A DNA stretch of 64,000 bases from Chitinophaga tropicalis (GCF_009758205.1 NZ_WRXN01000013.1:124001-188000); one strand, 5' to 3'; shown: positions 21,019 to 31,230, numbered from the stretch's first letter. Program-made: numbers and translations. Notes: a model not told the origin generated them from the sequence alone.

Positions 21019-24000
21019 ACATCATACATCTGATCAGGGATTTTAAGGATAGCGGTATTGACATTTCCTTATATGGAGAAGATCTGAAGATAAGCGTTGA
21101 GGGTGATATGCCGGCGGAAGATGTGCTGCAAAAGCTCAGGGCCAGCAAGGCTGCCATTATTGATTTTTTGAAGAAGGTGCAGTCCGGCACCAGCACTGAT
21201 ATCCCTGTAACCCCAAAGCAGGAATCCTATCCTTTATCTTCTTCTCAGCGCAGGTTGTGGATACTGAGCCAGTTTGAGGAAAGCAGTATGGCTTACAATA
21301 TGCCAGGCGTTTACATATTTGAGGGTGAGCTGAATGTGGCTGCGTTATCACATGGTTTTGAAAAGCTGGTTGCCCGCCATGAGAGCCTGCGTACGGTATT
21401 CAGGCAGGATGAAGAAGGAGAGCTGCGTCAGCTGATCCTCCATCCGGGAGAAACCGGATTTGAAGTATTATCTGCAGACCTCCGGCAGGAGGAAGACCGC
21501 GATGGAATTGTCCGCCGGTGTGTGCAGGCAGAGATCACCACACCGTTTGATCTGTCTGATGGCCCGCTGCTGCGTGCCGCCTTATACCAGGTAGCAGATA
21601 ACAAATGGGTATTTACCTATACCATGCATCATATTATCAGCGATGGCTGGTCCATGCGGATACTGATGAAAGAGCTTTTACTTTATTATAACGCATATGT
21701 TAAGGGCGAAGAGGTGGCTATTGCGCCTTTGCGTATCCACTATAAAGACTATACAATATGGCAGCAGCAACAGCTGAGCGGCCAACAGCTGCAATACCAC
21801 AGGAATTACTGGTTAGAGCAGTTCAAAGGGGAATTGCCCATACTGGCATTACCGGGGGACAGGCCCCGTCCGGCTGTTAAAACGCATAATGGCGGGTTGG
21901 TGCATGTTTCTGTGGACAGAAATGTAGCGCGGAACTTCAAAGGGATGGTACGCGAACAGGGGGGCAGCCTGTTCATGGGACTGCTGGCAGCTGTGAACAC
22001 TTTACTGTACCGTTATACCGGCCAGGAAGATATTATTATAGGTAGTCCTGTTGCAGGGCGCGAGCATACAGACCTTGAAGACCAGATCGGTTTCTATGTA
22101 AACACACTGGCGCTCAGGGCACAGTTTAAAGGAAATAAGAGTTTCCGGGATCTGCTGGACCATATCAGGGAGGTGACATTAGGTGCGTATGAACACCAGG
22201 TATATCCTTTTGATGACCTGGTAGACCAGCTGAACCTGCAGCGTGATATGAGCCGTAATGCGCTGTTCGATGTAATGGTTGCATTACAGAACACGAAGAT
22301 CAGCAGTCGCGATGAACAACGCTCCCTGGCCGGAATAAATGTAGCCGGGTACCAGAGTAGCGGAGAAGTGATCAGCAAGTTTGATCTGACCTTCAATTTT
22401 GCAGAGCAGGGAGAGTCCCTGCTGCTTGACATTGAGTACAACAGTGATATCTATGAAAAATCTACGATGGAGCGGCTGGGCACACACCTGGGGCAATTGC
22501 TGGCAGCTATAGCTGCAGCGCCGTCCATCCCGCTGAACCGGCTGGATTATGTGAGTGCAGCGGAGAAGGAACAGTTACTGTTTGCCTTTAATGATACTAC
22601 ACATGATTACCCTTCTGATAAAACGCTGGTAGCCTTATTTGAAGAACAGGTGGCACGTACGCCAGAGCAGGTGGCATTGGTGTTTAACGGTACTTCCTTT
22701 ACTTACCGTGAACTGAATGAACGGGCCAACCAGTTAGGCGCTTACCTGCGTGAGCAGTATCATATCCGTCCTGATGATCTTGTGGGTGTTCAGTTACAGC
22801 GTAGCGAGCAGATGATCATTGCCCTGCTGGGCGTACTGAAATCAGGCGGCGCGTATGTGCCTGTTGATCCCGGTCATCCGCAGGAGCGTATTGATTATAT
22901 GCTGCAGGACAGTGGTTGTAAAACACTGCTGGATGCAGGCGCTATGGAGCGCTTTACGGCAGTAGCAGATAACTATAGCCGTGAGGACCTGCCTTTGGTG
23001 AATCAACCCACAGACCTGGTGTATGTGATCTATACTTCCGGCTCTACCGGTCGTCCTAAAGGCTGTATGCTGGAACATCGTGGTGTGATCAACCGTATAG
23101 AATGGATGTGGTCTCACTATGGTTTCCGTTCAGATGATATCATCCTGCAGAAAACGACGTTCACTTTTGACGTATCAGTCTGGGAGCTGTGGATGCCCTT
23201 ATGCTGGGGCACCCGCATGGTGCTCTGTGAACAGGATGATATAGGTTCACCGGACCGTATCGTAGCACTGATCAACCGCGAGGGTGTTACCTGCCTTCAC
23301 TTTGTACCAAGCATGTTACAGGCGTTCCTATCCTCCGTGGAAGACCGTTCAGATCTGGCAGAACAGTTGCAAAGCCTCCGCCGTGTTATTACGAGTGGAG
23401 AGGCCTTACCGGTGGAAACGGTGAACAGCTGGTATGACAGGGTGGATGTACCCATCCATAACCTTTACGGCCCTACGGAAGCATCTGTGGATGTAACCTA
23501 CTATGCCACCAAGCGTGGAGATCGTCGTATCCCTATTGGCCGTCCTATCTGGAACACGTCTATGTATGTGCTGGGCAGTGATGATCAGCTGGTTCCTGTG
23601 GGCGTAGCAGGGGAGATCTGTATAGGAGGCACTGGTCTGGCGCGGGGTTACCTGAACAAACCGGAGCTGACAGCGGAGAAGTTTGTAGCAGATCCGTTCA
23701 GGGCCGGGGAGAGGATCTACCGTACAGGAGATCTTGGTCGCTGGCTGGCAGATGGGAATATAGAATACCTGGGCCGTAAAGATGACCAGGTGAAGATCCG
23801 TGGTTACCGCATAGAGCTGGGAGAGATAGAGTCTGCATTACAGGGCCATGAGTCAGTAACAGCAGCAGCAGTTATAGCCAGGGTTGTTGGCAGTGGAGAG
23901 AAAGAGCTGGTAGCATATGTAGTAGGAGGTGAAGCCCTGCAGGCATCGGTGTTGCGGGCTTACCTGGGCAAGACCTTACCTGCTTACATGGTGCCGGGTT

Positions 24001-27000
24001 ATTATGTACAGCTGGAAGCGCTGCCTTTATCACCCAACGGGAAGCTGGACCGCAAGCGGTTACCATCGCCGGAAGGTATGGGATTGCCTGGCGGACATGA
24101 ATATGTAGCTCCCCGGAGTGCAACTGAAAAACAACTGGCAGAGATCTGGGAATCTATACTGGGTAAACAACAGATCGGCATAAAAGATAATTTCTTTGAG
24201 CTGGGTGGTCATAGCTTGAAAGCTACGCGGCTGGCCAGCCAGGTATATAAAACATTTGAAGCAAAGATCAGCTTAAAGGACCTCTTTGCTGTTCCGGTGC
24301 TGGAAGAGCAGGCGGCTTTTATACAGCGTGCTAAAAAGACAGCATTTGTGGAGATCAGCACTGTACCTGTACAGGAGCATTATCCGCTGTCATCTTCCCA
24401 GTACAGGTTATGGGTGTTATGCAGGATGGAAGAGGCTAACATCTCTTATAACATGAGCGGAAGTTATTTTTTTGAAGGTCAGCTGGACTTTGAAGCACTG
24501 GCAGCCGCCTTCAATACCATGATTGCCCGCCATGAAGTGCTCCGCACTGTTTTCAGGGAGCTGGAGAATGGGGAAGTACGTCAGTATGTGCTGCCTGTAG
24601 AGGAGTCCGGCTTCAGTATCAAATACCTGGACCTGCGGGAGGAAGCAGACAATGAAGCAGTGATCCGCAGACTGGTAAAAGAGGATATGACCACTGCCTT
24701 TGATCTTGCAAACGGACCATTGCTGCGGGTTGGGCTGTATCAGCCTGCTGATAACAAGTGGGTATTTTCTCACGTAATCCATCATATTATCAGTGATGCA
24801 TGGTCTATGGATATACTGGTGGGCGAACTGTTGTTGTTCTATCATATGCACAGGAACAGGAGAGAGAACCCGCTGTCTCCCCTGCGCATTCAATACAAGG
24901 ATTACGCATCCTGGCAGCAGGAGCAGGTGAATGGTAATACATTGGATGATCAGAAGGCTTACTGGCTGAAGCAATTTGAGGGAGAGCTGCCGGTGCTGCA
25001 GCTGCCTGCTGACAAGATACGTCCTGCATTGAAAACGTATAATGCCGGTAGTATAAAGAGACGTATCAATACAAAACTTACCGGTGAACTGAAGTCTCTT
25101 TGCCAGGAAACAGGCAGTACGCTCTTTATGGGACTGCTGGCCACTATCAATACCCTGTTATACCGTTATACCGGGCAGGATGATATTATTGTTGGCAGTC
25201 CTGTGGCCGGCAGGGCGCATGCAAACCTGGAAGACCAGATAGGCTTTTATGTAAATACGCTGGCATTGAGGACCCGTTTTGAGGGTACTGGTACTTACCG
25301 GCAGTTGCTTGAGAATGTAAAGCAGGTAACGCTGGATGCCTATGATAACCAGCTGTATCCCTTCGATAAGCTGGTCGATGCCCTCAACCTGAAGAGGGAT
25401 ATCAGCCGCAGTCCCTTATTTGACGTAATGCTTGTACTGAAACAACCGAATAATATTGAGGAAAGCGCCAGCCAGGACGACATGAGAATAGGGGCTTATG
25501 AAGGAGAAGAGCATTTAACAGTAAAAGTAGATCTCACCTTTGATGTATTTGATACAGGGAATGAACTGTATATCCGTGTCGGATACAACAATGACATATA
25601 TGCCAGGAACAGCATGGAACGCCTGGCAGACCACCTGGAACAGCTGTTAGCCGTTGCCGCAGCCAGCCCGGATATGCCGTTAAACAGGCTGGATTACCTG
25701 AGCCCGGCAGAGAAGGAACAGCTGCTGCTGACATTTAATAACACTGTGTATGATCGTCCTGCAGATAAAACGTTGATGACATTGTTTGAAGAGCAGGTAG
25801 TACGTACCCCTGACCAGGTTGCATTGATGTTTAATGGTAATTCTTTCACCTACAGGGAACTAAATGAAAGGGCCAACCAGCTGGGGCGTTACCTGCGTCA
25901 GCAGTATCGTGTAGGTCCCAATGACCTGGTAGGCGTCAGAATGCGCCGTAGTGAGCAAATGATCATCTCCCTGCTGGGTGTGCTGAAATCAGGGGCTGCT
26001 TATTTGCCGGTTGATCCGGATTATCCGCAGGAGCGGATCGACTATATGCTGGAAGACAGTAACTGTAAGATGCTGCTGGATGCAGCCAGCTTAAAACATT
26101 TTTCGACAGTAGCAGATAACTATAGCCGTGAAAACCTGGCAATGGTGAATCAACCTGCTGACCTGGTGTATGTGATCTATACCTCCGGTTCTACCGGTTC
26201 TCCTAAAGGAGTGATGATTGAGAACGGAAACCTGGTGAATTACCTTATTGCGATCAATGATGTTTATCGTTTAAAAGGAGATGAGCGTATCCTGCAGACC
26301 TCTAATTTTTCATTTGATGCTTCCGTTGAACAGATATTCCTTTCTCTTGTATCTGGTGCTACGCTATATGTGATCACCGCAGATCTGCTGATAGACGACG
26401 TTGCATTGAATGCCTTCATACAGGAGAATGCTATTACACATCTGCATGCGGTACCGGCCATATTGGATAAGATAGCTGTTGAGTATAGCGCTTCTCTCAG
26501 AAGAATTATTTCTGCGGGGGAGGATTGTCCTTCTTCATTGCTAAACAGATGGCATTCCCGTGTTAACTTCTACAATAAATATGGCCCTACAGAAGCTACA
26601 ATTTCTTCCGTCATTTTCCAGGCAGACAGGCAGATGCCCATGCTTTCAAAAGTGCCGATAGGACGCCCGGTGAGTAACAAAATATACATTGTTGATGAAT
26701 TGGGCGCGTTGGTGCCTGCAGGTGTAACCGGAGAACTTTGCATAAGCGGAGCAGGTGTTGCGCGAGGGTACCTGAACAAGCCGGAGCTGACAGCAGAAAA
26801 GTTCGTTTTGAACCCTTATAAAGCAGGGGAGAGAATATACCGTACCGGCGATCTTGCCCGTTGGCTGGCAGATGGCAGTATAGAATATCTTGGTCGCAAA
26901 GATGACCAGGTGAAGACCCGCGGTTATCGTATAGAACTGGGCGAAATCAAGAACGCGTTGATGGCCTGTAATGGGGTGAGATCTGCTGTAGTTGCTGCCA

Positions 27001-28835
27001 AAACAAATGCTTACGGAGAGAAGGAGCTGATCGCGTACCTGGTGGGTAGTGGCGGACTGAATGTTGCAGGTATCAGGTCGCAACTTAGCAAGACCTTGCC
27101 GGTATTCATGGTACCTGCGTATTATGTACAACTGGAATCACTGCCGTTATCGCCGAACGGGAAGCTGGATATGAAGAAGCTGCCTGTCAGGGAAGGATTG
27201 GCAATGACCACAGATACGACGTATGAGGCGCCCCGTAACGAAACGGAGCACGTTCTTGTGAAGATATGGGAAGAGGTGCTGGGCCGGGAAGGAATTGGTA
27301 TCAGGGATAATGTCTTTGAGCTGGGAGGTAACTCTATTAACCTGATCAGGCTGAATATGGGAATAAATAAGGCTTTTGGAAGAAACGAGCCGCTGAAGAC
27401 CATGTTCCATCTTCCTACTGTTGCGGAAATGGCTGAATATCTGGAATCAGGCGCTACCACTGAAACAACATCCATAGTAAACGTCAATACAATCCCTGCT
27501 CTGGCAGCGGATTCACCTGCCGGAATATCATATAATATGGCTGGTTATTTCTCAGGGTGGTCTTCACTGGAAGATCCGATGGTATTGTATGTAGAGTACC
27601 CGGAGATAAACATAGATGCTCTCAGGCTGGCTGTGAACCGGCTGGTGCAACGGCATGAAATATTAAGGACTGTTTTTGTTGCGGATAATGACAGCATTTT
27701 CATGCAGGTATTGTCTGCAGCAGAATGGCAGGTAGATGTGAGCGAGCATCCTGTGAAAATGACGGCGGAGATGTGTGCAGAATTCATTGCAGAAGAACAC
27801 CGGAGGGAGTTTGACCTGTATAAAGGGCCGTTACTTTTCGTAAATGTTTTGAGACTGGAGAAAGGCATGTCACTTGTGGTACTGAATATGCATCATGCCA
27901 TTTCAGATGGTTTTTCCTCAGGAATACTGAAGCAGGAACTTATGCAGCTGTATGCAGGAGCAACCGGTAGGAACGAAGCTGATATATTGCCATTGCCGTT
28001 CCAGTACCGCGATTTTGCAAGGTGGCAGCAAAGCTTTGTGCAGTCCGCAGAAGGGGAAAAACATAAGCAATACTGGCAGCAAAGACTGAATGAATGTCTA
28101 CCTGAAGTAAGATTTTCTGCCAGGGAAAAGATCGTGCATACAAAACAGAATGGCATTTGCAGCAACCTGTTAATTGAAGGCTTCCTGCTGGAAGACCTGG
28201 ATGCGTTCGCGAAGGAGAACAAAGTTACGCGCACCGTTTTTCTGCTGGGAGTATTGAACATAGTATTGAACAGATTGACGAACCAGGCTGATATTACTAT
28301 CCTGACACGCCTTTCCGGGCGGCATCACAAGTACTATGGAGATATGGATGTAACAGGGTTGATCGGCTTCTTTGTAAATACCCTGCTTATCAGGAGCAGG
28401 ATTGACAGTAATACTCCTGTACCGGCATATTTCCGCGAGCTGCAGGAAGATTTCCTGGATGACCTGGGCTTTAGCGCCTATCCGTTCGGAAAGCTGATCA
28501 ACGAGCTTCCCGGTATATCGCCGGCTGCTTTCCTGGGTTCAACAGTTGTATATAACTACCATAACTATGACTATCTCCGGGACGTAACATACAGAGAAGA
28601 GCCGGGGTTGGCGGAGAACCATCATAGGCCAACTATACAGACAGCACTGGTGCTACACGTAAAGGAATTCGGGAACTGTCTGCTGCTGGAATTCATAGGT
28701 AGTGAAAATGTATTCAGTGAAAACGATCTCCTGCATATCACCTCGCTTTACCACTCACTACTGGAGCAGGTGCTGTATGAAAGAAGATCATTGTATAACG
28801 TCAGTAAAGAAAATTTACCATGCGCAGAATATTAA
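21015..28835 (+). CDS. Nonribosomal peptide synthetase 3: docking-C-A(Ser)-PCP-C-A(?)-PCP-terminal C
   Basis: A 2606-residue NRPS. Order by residue: docking domain 1-60, clearly different from those of NRPS-1 and -2; C about 72-505 (HHIISDGWS); A1 about 530-1020; PCP about 1040-1105 (GGHSLKA); C about 1120-1555 with HHIISDA, Ala replacing the last Gly; A2 about 1585-2060; PCP about 2080-2145 (GGNSINL); terminal C-like domain about 2170-2595 with an intact HHAISDG. A1 reads DVWHISLVD plus Lys (Ser). A2 reads DAEHIAKIS plus Lys, which I cannot assign; Glu in the third position hints at a basic or amine-bearing substrate (weak). There is no thioesterase or reductase, so the terminal C domain is the likely release catalyst, by cyclisation or by joining a free amine. 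The last 16 bp overlap the exporter gene. Confidence 0.96.
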   Translation: MNIIHLIRDFKDSGIDISLYGEDLKISVEGDMPAEDVLQKLRASKAAIIDFLKKVQSGTSTDIPVTPKQESYPLSSSQRRLWILSQFEESSMAYNMPGVYIFEGELNVAALSHGFEKLVARHESLRTVFRQDEEGELRQLILHPGETGFEVLSADLRQEEDRDGIVRRCVQAEITTPFDLSDGPLLRAALYQVADNKWVFTYTMHHIISDGWSMRILMKELLLYYNAYVKGEEVAIAPLRIHYKDYTIWQQQQLSGQQLQYHRNYWLEQFKGELPILALPGDRPRPAVKTHNGGLVHVSVDRNVARNFKGMVREQGGSLFMGLLAAVNTLLYRYTGQEDIIIGSPVAGREHTDLEDQIGFYVNTLALRAQFKGNKSFRDLLDHIREVTLGAYEHQVYPFDDLVDQLNLQRDMSRNALFDVMVALQNTKISSRDEQRSLAGINVAGYQSSGEVISKFDLTFNFAEQGESLLLDIEYNSDIYEKSTMERLGTHLGQLLAAIAAAPSIPLNRLDYVSAAEKEQLLFAFNDTTHDYPSDKTLVALFEEQVARTPEQVALVFNGTSFTYRELNERANQLGAYLREQYHIRPDDLVGVQLQRSEQMIIALLGVLKSGGAYVPVDPGHPQERIDYMLQDSGCKTLLDAGAMERFTAVADNYSREDLPLVNQPTDLVYVIYTSGSTGRPKGCMLEHRGVINRIEWMWSHYGFRSDDIILQKTTFTFDVSVWELWMPLCWGTRMVLCEQDDIGSPDRIVALINREGVTCLHFVPSMLQAFLSSVEDRSDLAEQLQSLRRVITSGEALPVETVNSWYDRVDVPIHNLYGPTEASVDVTYYATKRGDRRIPIGRPIWNTSMYVLGSDDQLVPVGVAGEICIGGTGLARGYLNKPELTAEKFVADPFRAGERIYRTGDLGRWLADGNIEYLGRKDDQVKIRGYRIELGEIESALQGHESVTAAAVIARVVGSGEKELVAYVVGGEALQASVLRAYLGKTLPAYMVPGYYVQLEALPLSPNGKLDRKRLPSPEGMGLPGGHEYVAPRSATEKQLAEIWESILGKQQIGIKDNFFELGGHSLKATRLASQVYKTFEAKISLKDLFAVPVLEEQAAFIQRAKKTAFVEISTVPVQEHYPLSSSQYRLWVLCRMEEANISYNMSGSYFFEGQLDFEALAAAFNTMIARHEVLRTVFRELENGEVRQYVLPVEESGFSIKYLDLREEADNEAVIRRLVKEDMTTAFDLANGPLLRVGLYQPADNKWVFSHVIHHIISDAWSMDILVGELLLFYHMHRNRRENPLSPLRIQYKDYASWQQEQVNGNTLDDQKAYWLKQFEGELPVLQLPADKIRPALKTYNAGSIKRRINTKLTGELKSLCQETGSTLFMGLLATINTLLYRYTGQDDIIVGSPVAGRAHANLEDQIGFYVNTLALRTRFEGTGTYRQLLENVKQVTLDAYDNQLYPFDKLVDALNLKRDISRSPLFDVMLVLKQPNNIEESASQDDMRIGAYEGEEHLTVKVDLTFDVFDTGNELYIRVGYNNDIYARNSMERLADHLEQLLAVAAASPDMPLNRLDYLSPAEKEQLLLTFNNTVYDRPADKTLMTLFEEQVVRTPDQVALMFNGNSFTYRELNERANQLGRYLRQQYRVGPNDLVGVRMRRSEQMIISLLGVLKSGAAYLPVDPDYPQERIDYMLEDSNCKMLLDAASLKHFSTVADNYSRENLAMVNQPADLVYVIYTSGSTGSPKGVMIENGNLVNYLIAINDVYRLKGDERILQTSNFSFDASVEQIFLSLVSGATLYVITADLLIDDVALNAFIQENAITHLHAVPAILDKIAVEYSASLRRIISAGEDCPSSLLNRWHSRVNFYNKYGPTEATISSVIFQADRQMPMLSKVPIGRPVSNKIYIVDELGALVPAGVTGELCISGAGVARGYLNKPELTAEKFVLNPYKAGERIYRTGDLARWLADGSIEYLGRKDDQVKTRGYRIELGEIKNALMACNGVRSAVVAAKTNAYGEKELIAYLVGSGGLNVAGIRSQLSKTLPVFMVPAYYVQLESLPLSPNGKLDMKKLPVREGLAMTTDTTYEAPRNETEHVLVKIWEEVLGREGIGIRDNVFELGGNSINLIRLNMGINKAFGRNEPLKTMFHLPTVAEMAEYLESGATTETTSIVNVNTIPALAADSPAGISYNMAGYFSGWSSLEDPMVLYVEYPEINIDALRLAVNRLVQRHEILRTVFVADNDSIFMQVLSAAEWQVDVSEHPVKMTAEMCAEFIAEEHRREFDLYKGPLLFVNVLRLEKGMSLVVLNMHHAISDGFSSGILKQELMQLYAGATGRNEADILPLPFQYRDFARWQQSFVQSAEGEKHKQYWQQRLNECLPEVRFSAREKIVHTKQNGICSNLLIEGFLLEDLDAFAKENKVTRTVFLLGVLNIVLNRLTNQADITILTRLSGRHHKYYGDMDVTGLIGFFVNTLLIRSRIDSNTPVPAYFRELQEDFLDDLGFSAYPFGKLINELPGISPAAFLGSTVVYNYHNYDYLRDVTYREEPGLAENHHRPTIQTALVLHVKEFGNCLLLEFIGSENVFSENDLLHITSLYHSLLEQVLYERRSLYNVSKENLPCAEY
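22556..24116 (+). repeat. Ser-type A domain, duplicated copy 2 (pair with 7325-8885)
   Basis: This is the partner of the NRPS-1 Ser adenylation region at an offset of 15231 bp, including the 212-bp perfect match at 23514-23725. The flanking C and PCP domains are much less alike, so the exchange unit is the A domain. Confidence 0.88.
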
Positions 28836-30478
28836 AGATTGTGTTACCCCTGATCGGGAAAATGGGATTCTTCAGGTACACGCTGCTGGGAATTCTTTCA
28901 GGGCTGTTCAGCTTCCTGTTCATCAACCTGGTCACCAAAGTGGTAGGCCTTATCATTGCCGGCAATTTTACCGGCATCAGCAGGGAATACATCGTCATCT
29001 TTGCATCCGTGATATTATTGTTTATATGGATCAGGAGAACTTTATCGCTCGCCATTATCAACCTTGCCCAGACGCTCTTCTGGCAACTACGGTTGCAGAT
29101 ACTGTCGTATGTGCTGAAAGCAGGATACCAGCAACTGTCAGGGAGGAAGGAGCGTATATATTCAGCGATATTCAATGATGTATATATCCTGACAGATGCT
29201 TCAATGAGCATCATCAGCTTTGCCACTTCGCTCATACTGGCGCTGGCCAGCCTTGGATATCTTGCCTCCATTTCCTTTACGCTGTTCCTTATTACTTTAG
29301 GGGTAGCGCTGCTGGGAGTGACAGTGTACCATATCGGTACTAAAAAGAATAACCGCAGCCTGCAGAAAACGAGGGTACTTGAAAATAAGTTTGTGGCAAA
29401 GGCAAATGCTTTACTGGACGGTTTTAAGGAGATATACATTGAACCCCGGAAGGGAAAGGACATTTATGAAAACAGTATCGATCCTATTGCAAAGGAGGCA
29501 TACCGGAGCAATACACTCGCCTTTACGGGTTTTCTCAACAACCAGATCACAGGACAGGTGCTTTTCTATATCCTTATTTCTTCTGTCCTGCTTTTTTTCA
29601 GCATCACGCTTAACATTAAACCCAAAGATACTGTCAGCTTCGTATTTACCCTTCTTTACCTCTTAGGCGCTATTGAGACCATTATGGTAATACTACCGGG
29701 ACTTATGAGGGCAAGAGTAGCTGCCAATCACCTGGTGGATCTGAAGAATGAGCTGGAAGAGGCCGGCTTCAGCAATCCTCTCCCCGAAAAATATATCAAC
29801 CGGGAGGAATTCGAAAGTATATCTGTCAGGGGACTGGAATTCAGGTATGATGATAACGAAAGCGCTTTTGGTGTAGGACCGGTGAACTTCGACATCAGGC
29901 AAGGAGAGGTGGCCTTTATATATGGAGGTAACGGAAGCGGCAAAACCACCTTTGTCTACATGACGCTTGGGCTATGGCTGCCGTCAGCCGGTGAGATCAG
30001 GTTGAACGGCGTACGTGTCAGCCATGATAATTATCCTGCATACCGGGCTGCGTTCGCTGTTGTTTACAGTAATTTTTACCTGTTTGAAGAGTTGCTTGGA
30101 CTGGAGACATTCAACCGGGAAAAATGGAACTATTATATCCGGCTATTTGAACTTGAAGGAAAGGTAACACTGGAAGGGACAAAGTTTTCCACTACAGAGC
30201 TTTCTACCGGTCAACGGAAGCGCCTGGCGCTTATTGCTGCGCTCATGGAAGAAAAACCAGTACTGGTCATTGATGAATGGGCTGCTGACCAGGACCCCTA
30301 TTTCAGACGGAAGTTCTATACAGAGATCATACCCCTGCTGAAGAAAGAAGGCATTGCCATTATTGCCATAACCCATGATGACAGATACTATAACTGCGCC
30401 GATAAGCTATACAGGATGGACTATGGTAAGCTTGTCAGGGAATCGGTTCCTGATCCTATGGCGTCAATGCTCAACTGA
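28820..30478 (+). CDS. Cyclic-peptide-export-type ABC transporter (PvdE/SyrD family)
   Basis: A 552-residue half-transporter with an N-terminal six-helix membrane domain (about 1-310) fused to an ATPase domain. Walker A is GGNGSGKTT, the signature is LSTGQRKRLAL, and Walker B runs into DEWAADQDPYFRRKFY. That last form is characteristic of the PvdE/SyrD family, which exports NRPS products or their precursors across the inner membrane. The ATG lies inside the end of NRPS-3 (16-bp overlap), so it is co-translated with the assembly line. An alternative ATG at 28862 would remove the first 14 residues. By analogy with PvdE it would place the acylated peptide in the periplasm, where the acylase encoded at 31231 could meet it (inference). 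Confidence 0.93.
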   Translation: MRRILKIVLPLIGKMGFFRYTLLGILSGLFSFLFINLVTKVVGLIIAGNFTGISREYIVIFASVILLFIWIRRTLSLAIINLAQTLFWQLRLQILSYVLKAGYQQLSGRKERIYSAIFNDVYILTDASMSIISFATSLILALASLGYLASISFTLFLITLGVALLGVTVYHIGTKKNNRSLQKTRVLENKFVAKANALLDGFKEIYIEPRKGKDIYENSIDPIAKEAYRSNTLAFTGFLNNQITGQVLFYILISSVLLFFSITLNIKPKDTVSFVFTLLYLLGAIETIMVILPGLMRARVAANHLVDLKNELEEAGFSNPLPEKYINREEFESISVRGLEFRYDDNESAFGVGPVNFDIRQGEVAFIYGGNGSGKTTFVYMTLGLWLPSAGEIRLNGVRVSHDNYPAYRAAFAVVYSNFYLFEELLGLETFNREKWNYYIRLFELEGKVTLEGTKFSTTELSTGQRKRLALIAALMEEKPVLVIDEWAADQDPYFRRKFYTEIIPLLKKEGIAIIAITHDDRYYNCADKLYRMDYGKLVRESVPDPMASMLN

Positions 30479-30502
30479 TATGTAACATAAAAAAGTAATC
30501 AT

Positions 30503-31210
30503 ATGAAAAGGCCTCAATTATTTCTTCTGCATTTTGCGGGAGGGAACTGCTATTCCTTTCAGTTCCTTACCTCCCGTCTGAAAGACTTTGATGTTGTACC
30601 CCTTGAGCTGCCTGGTCGCGGACGCAGGTTGAAAGAGAATCTGCTGAAAGAATTTGACCAGGCTGCCGGAGATATTTTCAACCAGGTTATGGAAAAGCTC
30701 ACCTCAGATAACTTCCTTATATATGGTCATAGTATGGGGGCCTACCTGGCATTGCGGATCACCAATATGCTGGCGGAAAAAGAAAAGTTTCCCATCTGCC
30801 TCTTTGTTAGCGGGAACGCAGGCCCGGATGTGAGAGAAAATAAGAACAGGTATCTGCTGGCGCACGACGATTTTATTGCGGAGCTGAAAAAACTGGGCGG
30901 GGTGCCACCGGAATTTACTGAGAACAAAGAGCTGTTTGATTTTTTTGAACCTATCCTGAGAGCTGATTTTGAGATCGCGGAACGGAACAATATGAAAGAT
31001 GAGCAGCCGGTGAGTGTTCCGTTGTATGCCATGATGGGCAGTGAAGAGCTGCATGTTGACAAAATAGCCAACTGGGCAAGGTTCACCCTGCTGGAATTTG
31101 ATTATGAAGTGTTGCCCGGGGATCATTTTTTCATTTATGATCATCCTGAAAAACTGGCTGGTATTATAAAACAGAATTATAAAAGGATGGTGATGGTGCC
31201 GCAACTATAA
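30503..31210 (+). CDS. Type II thioesterase (external editing alpha/beta hydrolase)
   Basis: A 235-residue alpha/beta hydrolase of the GrsT/SrfTE-II kind. The N-terminus LHFAGGNCYSFQ and the LPGRGRR segment are typical. The nucleophile is Ser77 in GHSMG and the catalytic His is His208 in PGDHFF. Stand-alone enzymes of this family remove wrong or acetylated loads from carrier domains; they are not usually the final release enzyme. It has no signal peptide. It lies 24 bp after the exporter gene. Since no NRPS here carries a built-in thioesterase, a role in release cannot be fully excluded, but the terminal C domain is the better candidate. Confidence 0.93.
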   Translation: MKRPQLFLLHFAGGNCYSFQFLTSRLKDFDVVPLELPGRGRRLKENLLKEFDQAAGDIFNQVMEKLTSDNFLIYGHSMGAYLALRITNMLAEKEKFPICLFVSGNAGPDVRENKNRYLLAHDDFIAELKKLGGVPPEFTENKELFDFFEPILRADFEIAERNNMKDEQPVSVPLYAMMGSEELHVDKIANWARFTLLEFDYEVLPGDHFFIYDHPEKLAGIIKQNYKRMVMVPQL

Positions 31211-31230
31211 AGAGCTTAAAAAAAACTGAG

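Noticed and set aside
2880..24116. Mobile element or CRISPR-like repeats
   Set aside because: The long repeats are duplicated adenylation-domain coding DNA at constant reading frame; no transposase, short spaced repeats or target duplications were seen.
30503..31210. Type II thioesterase as the main release enzyme
   Set aside because: Its family normally edits carrier domains, and NRPS-3 already ends in an apparently intact terminal C domain.
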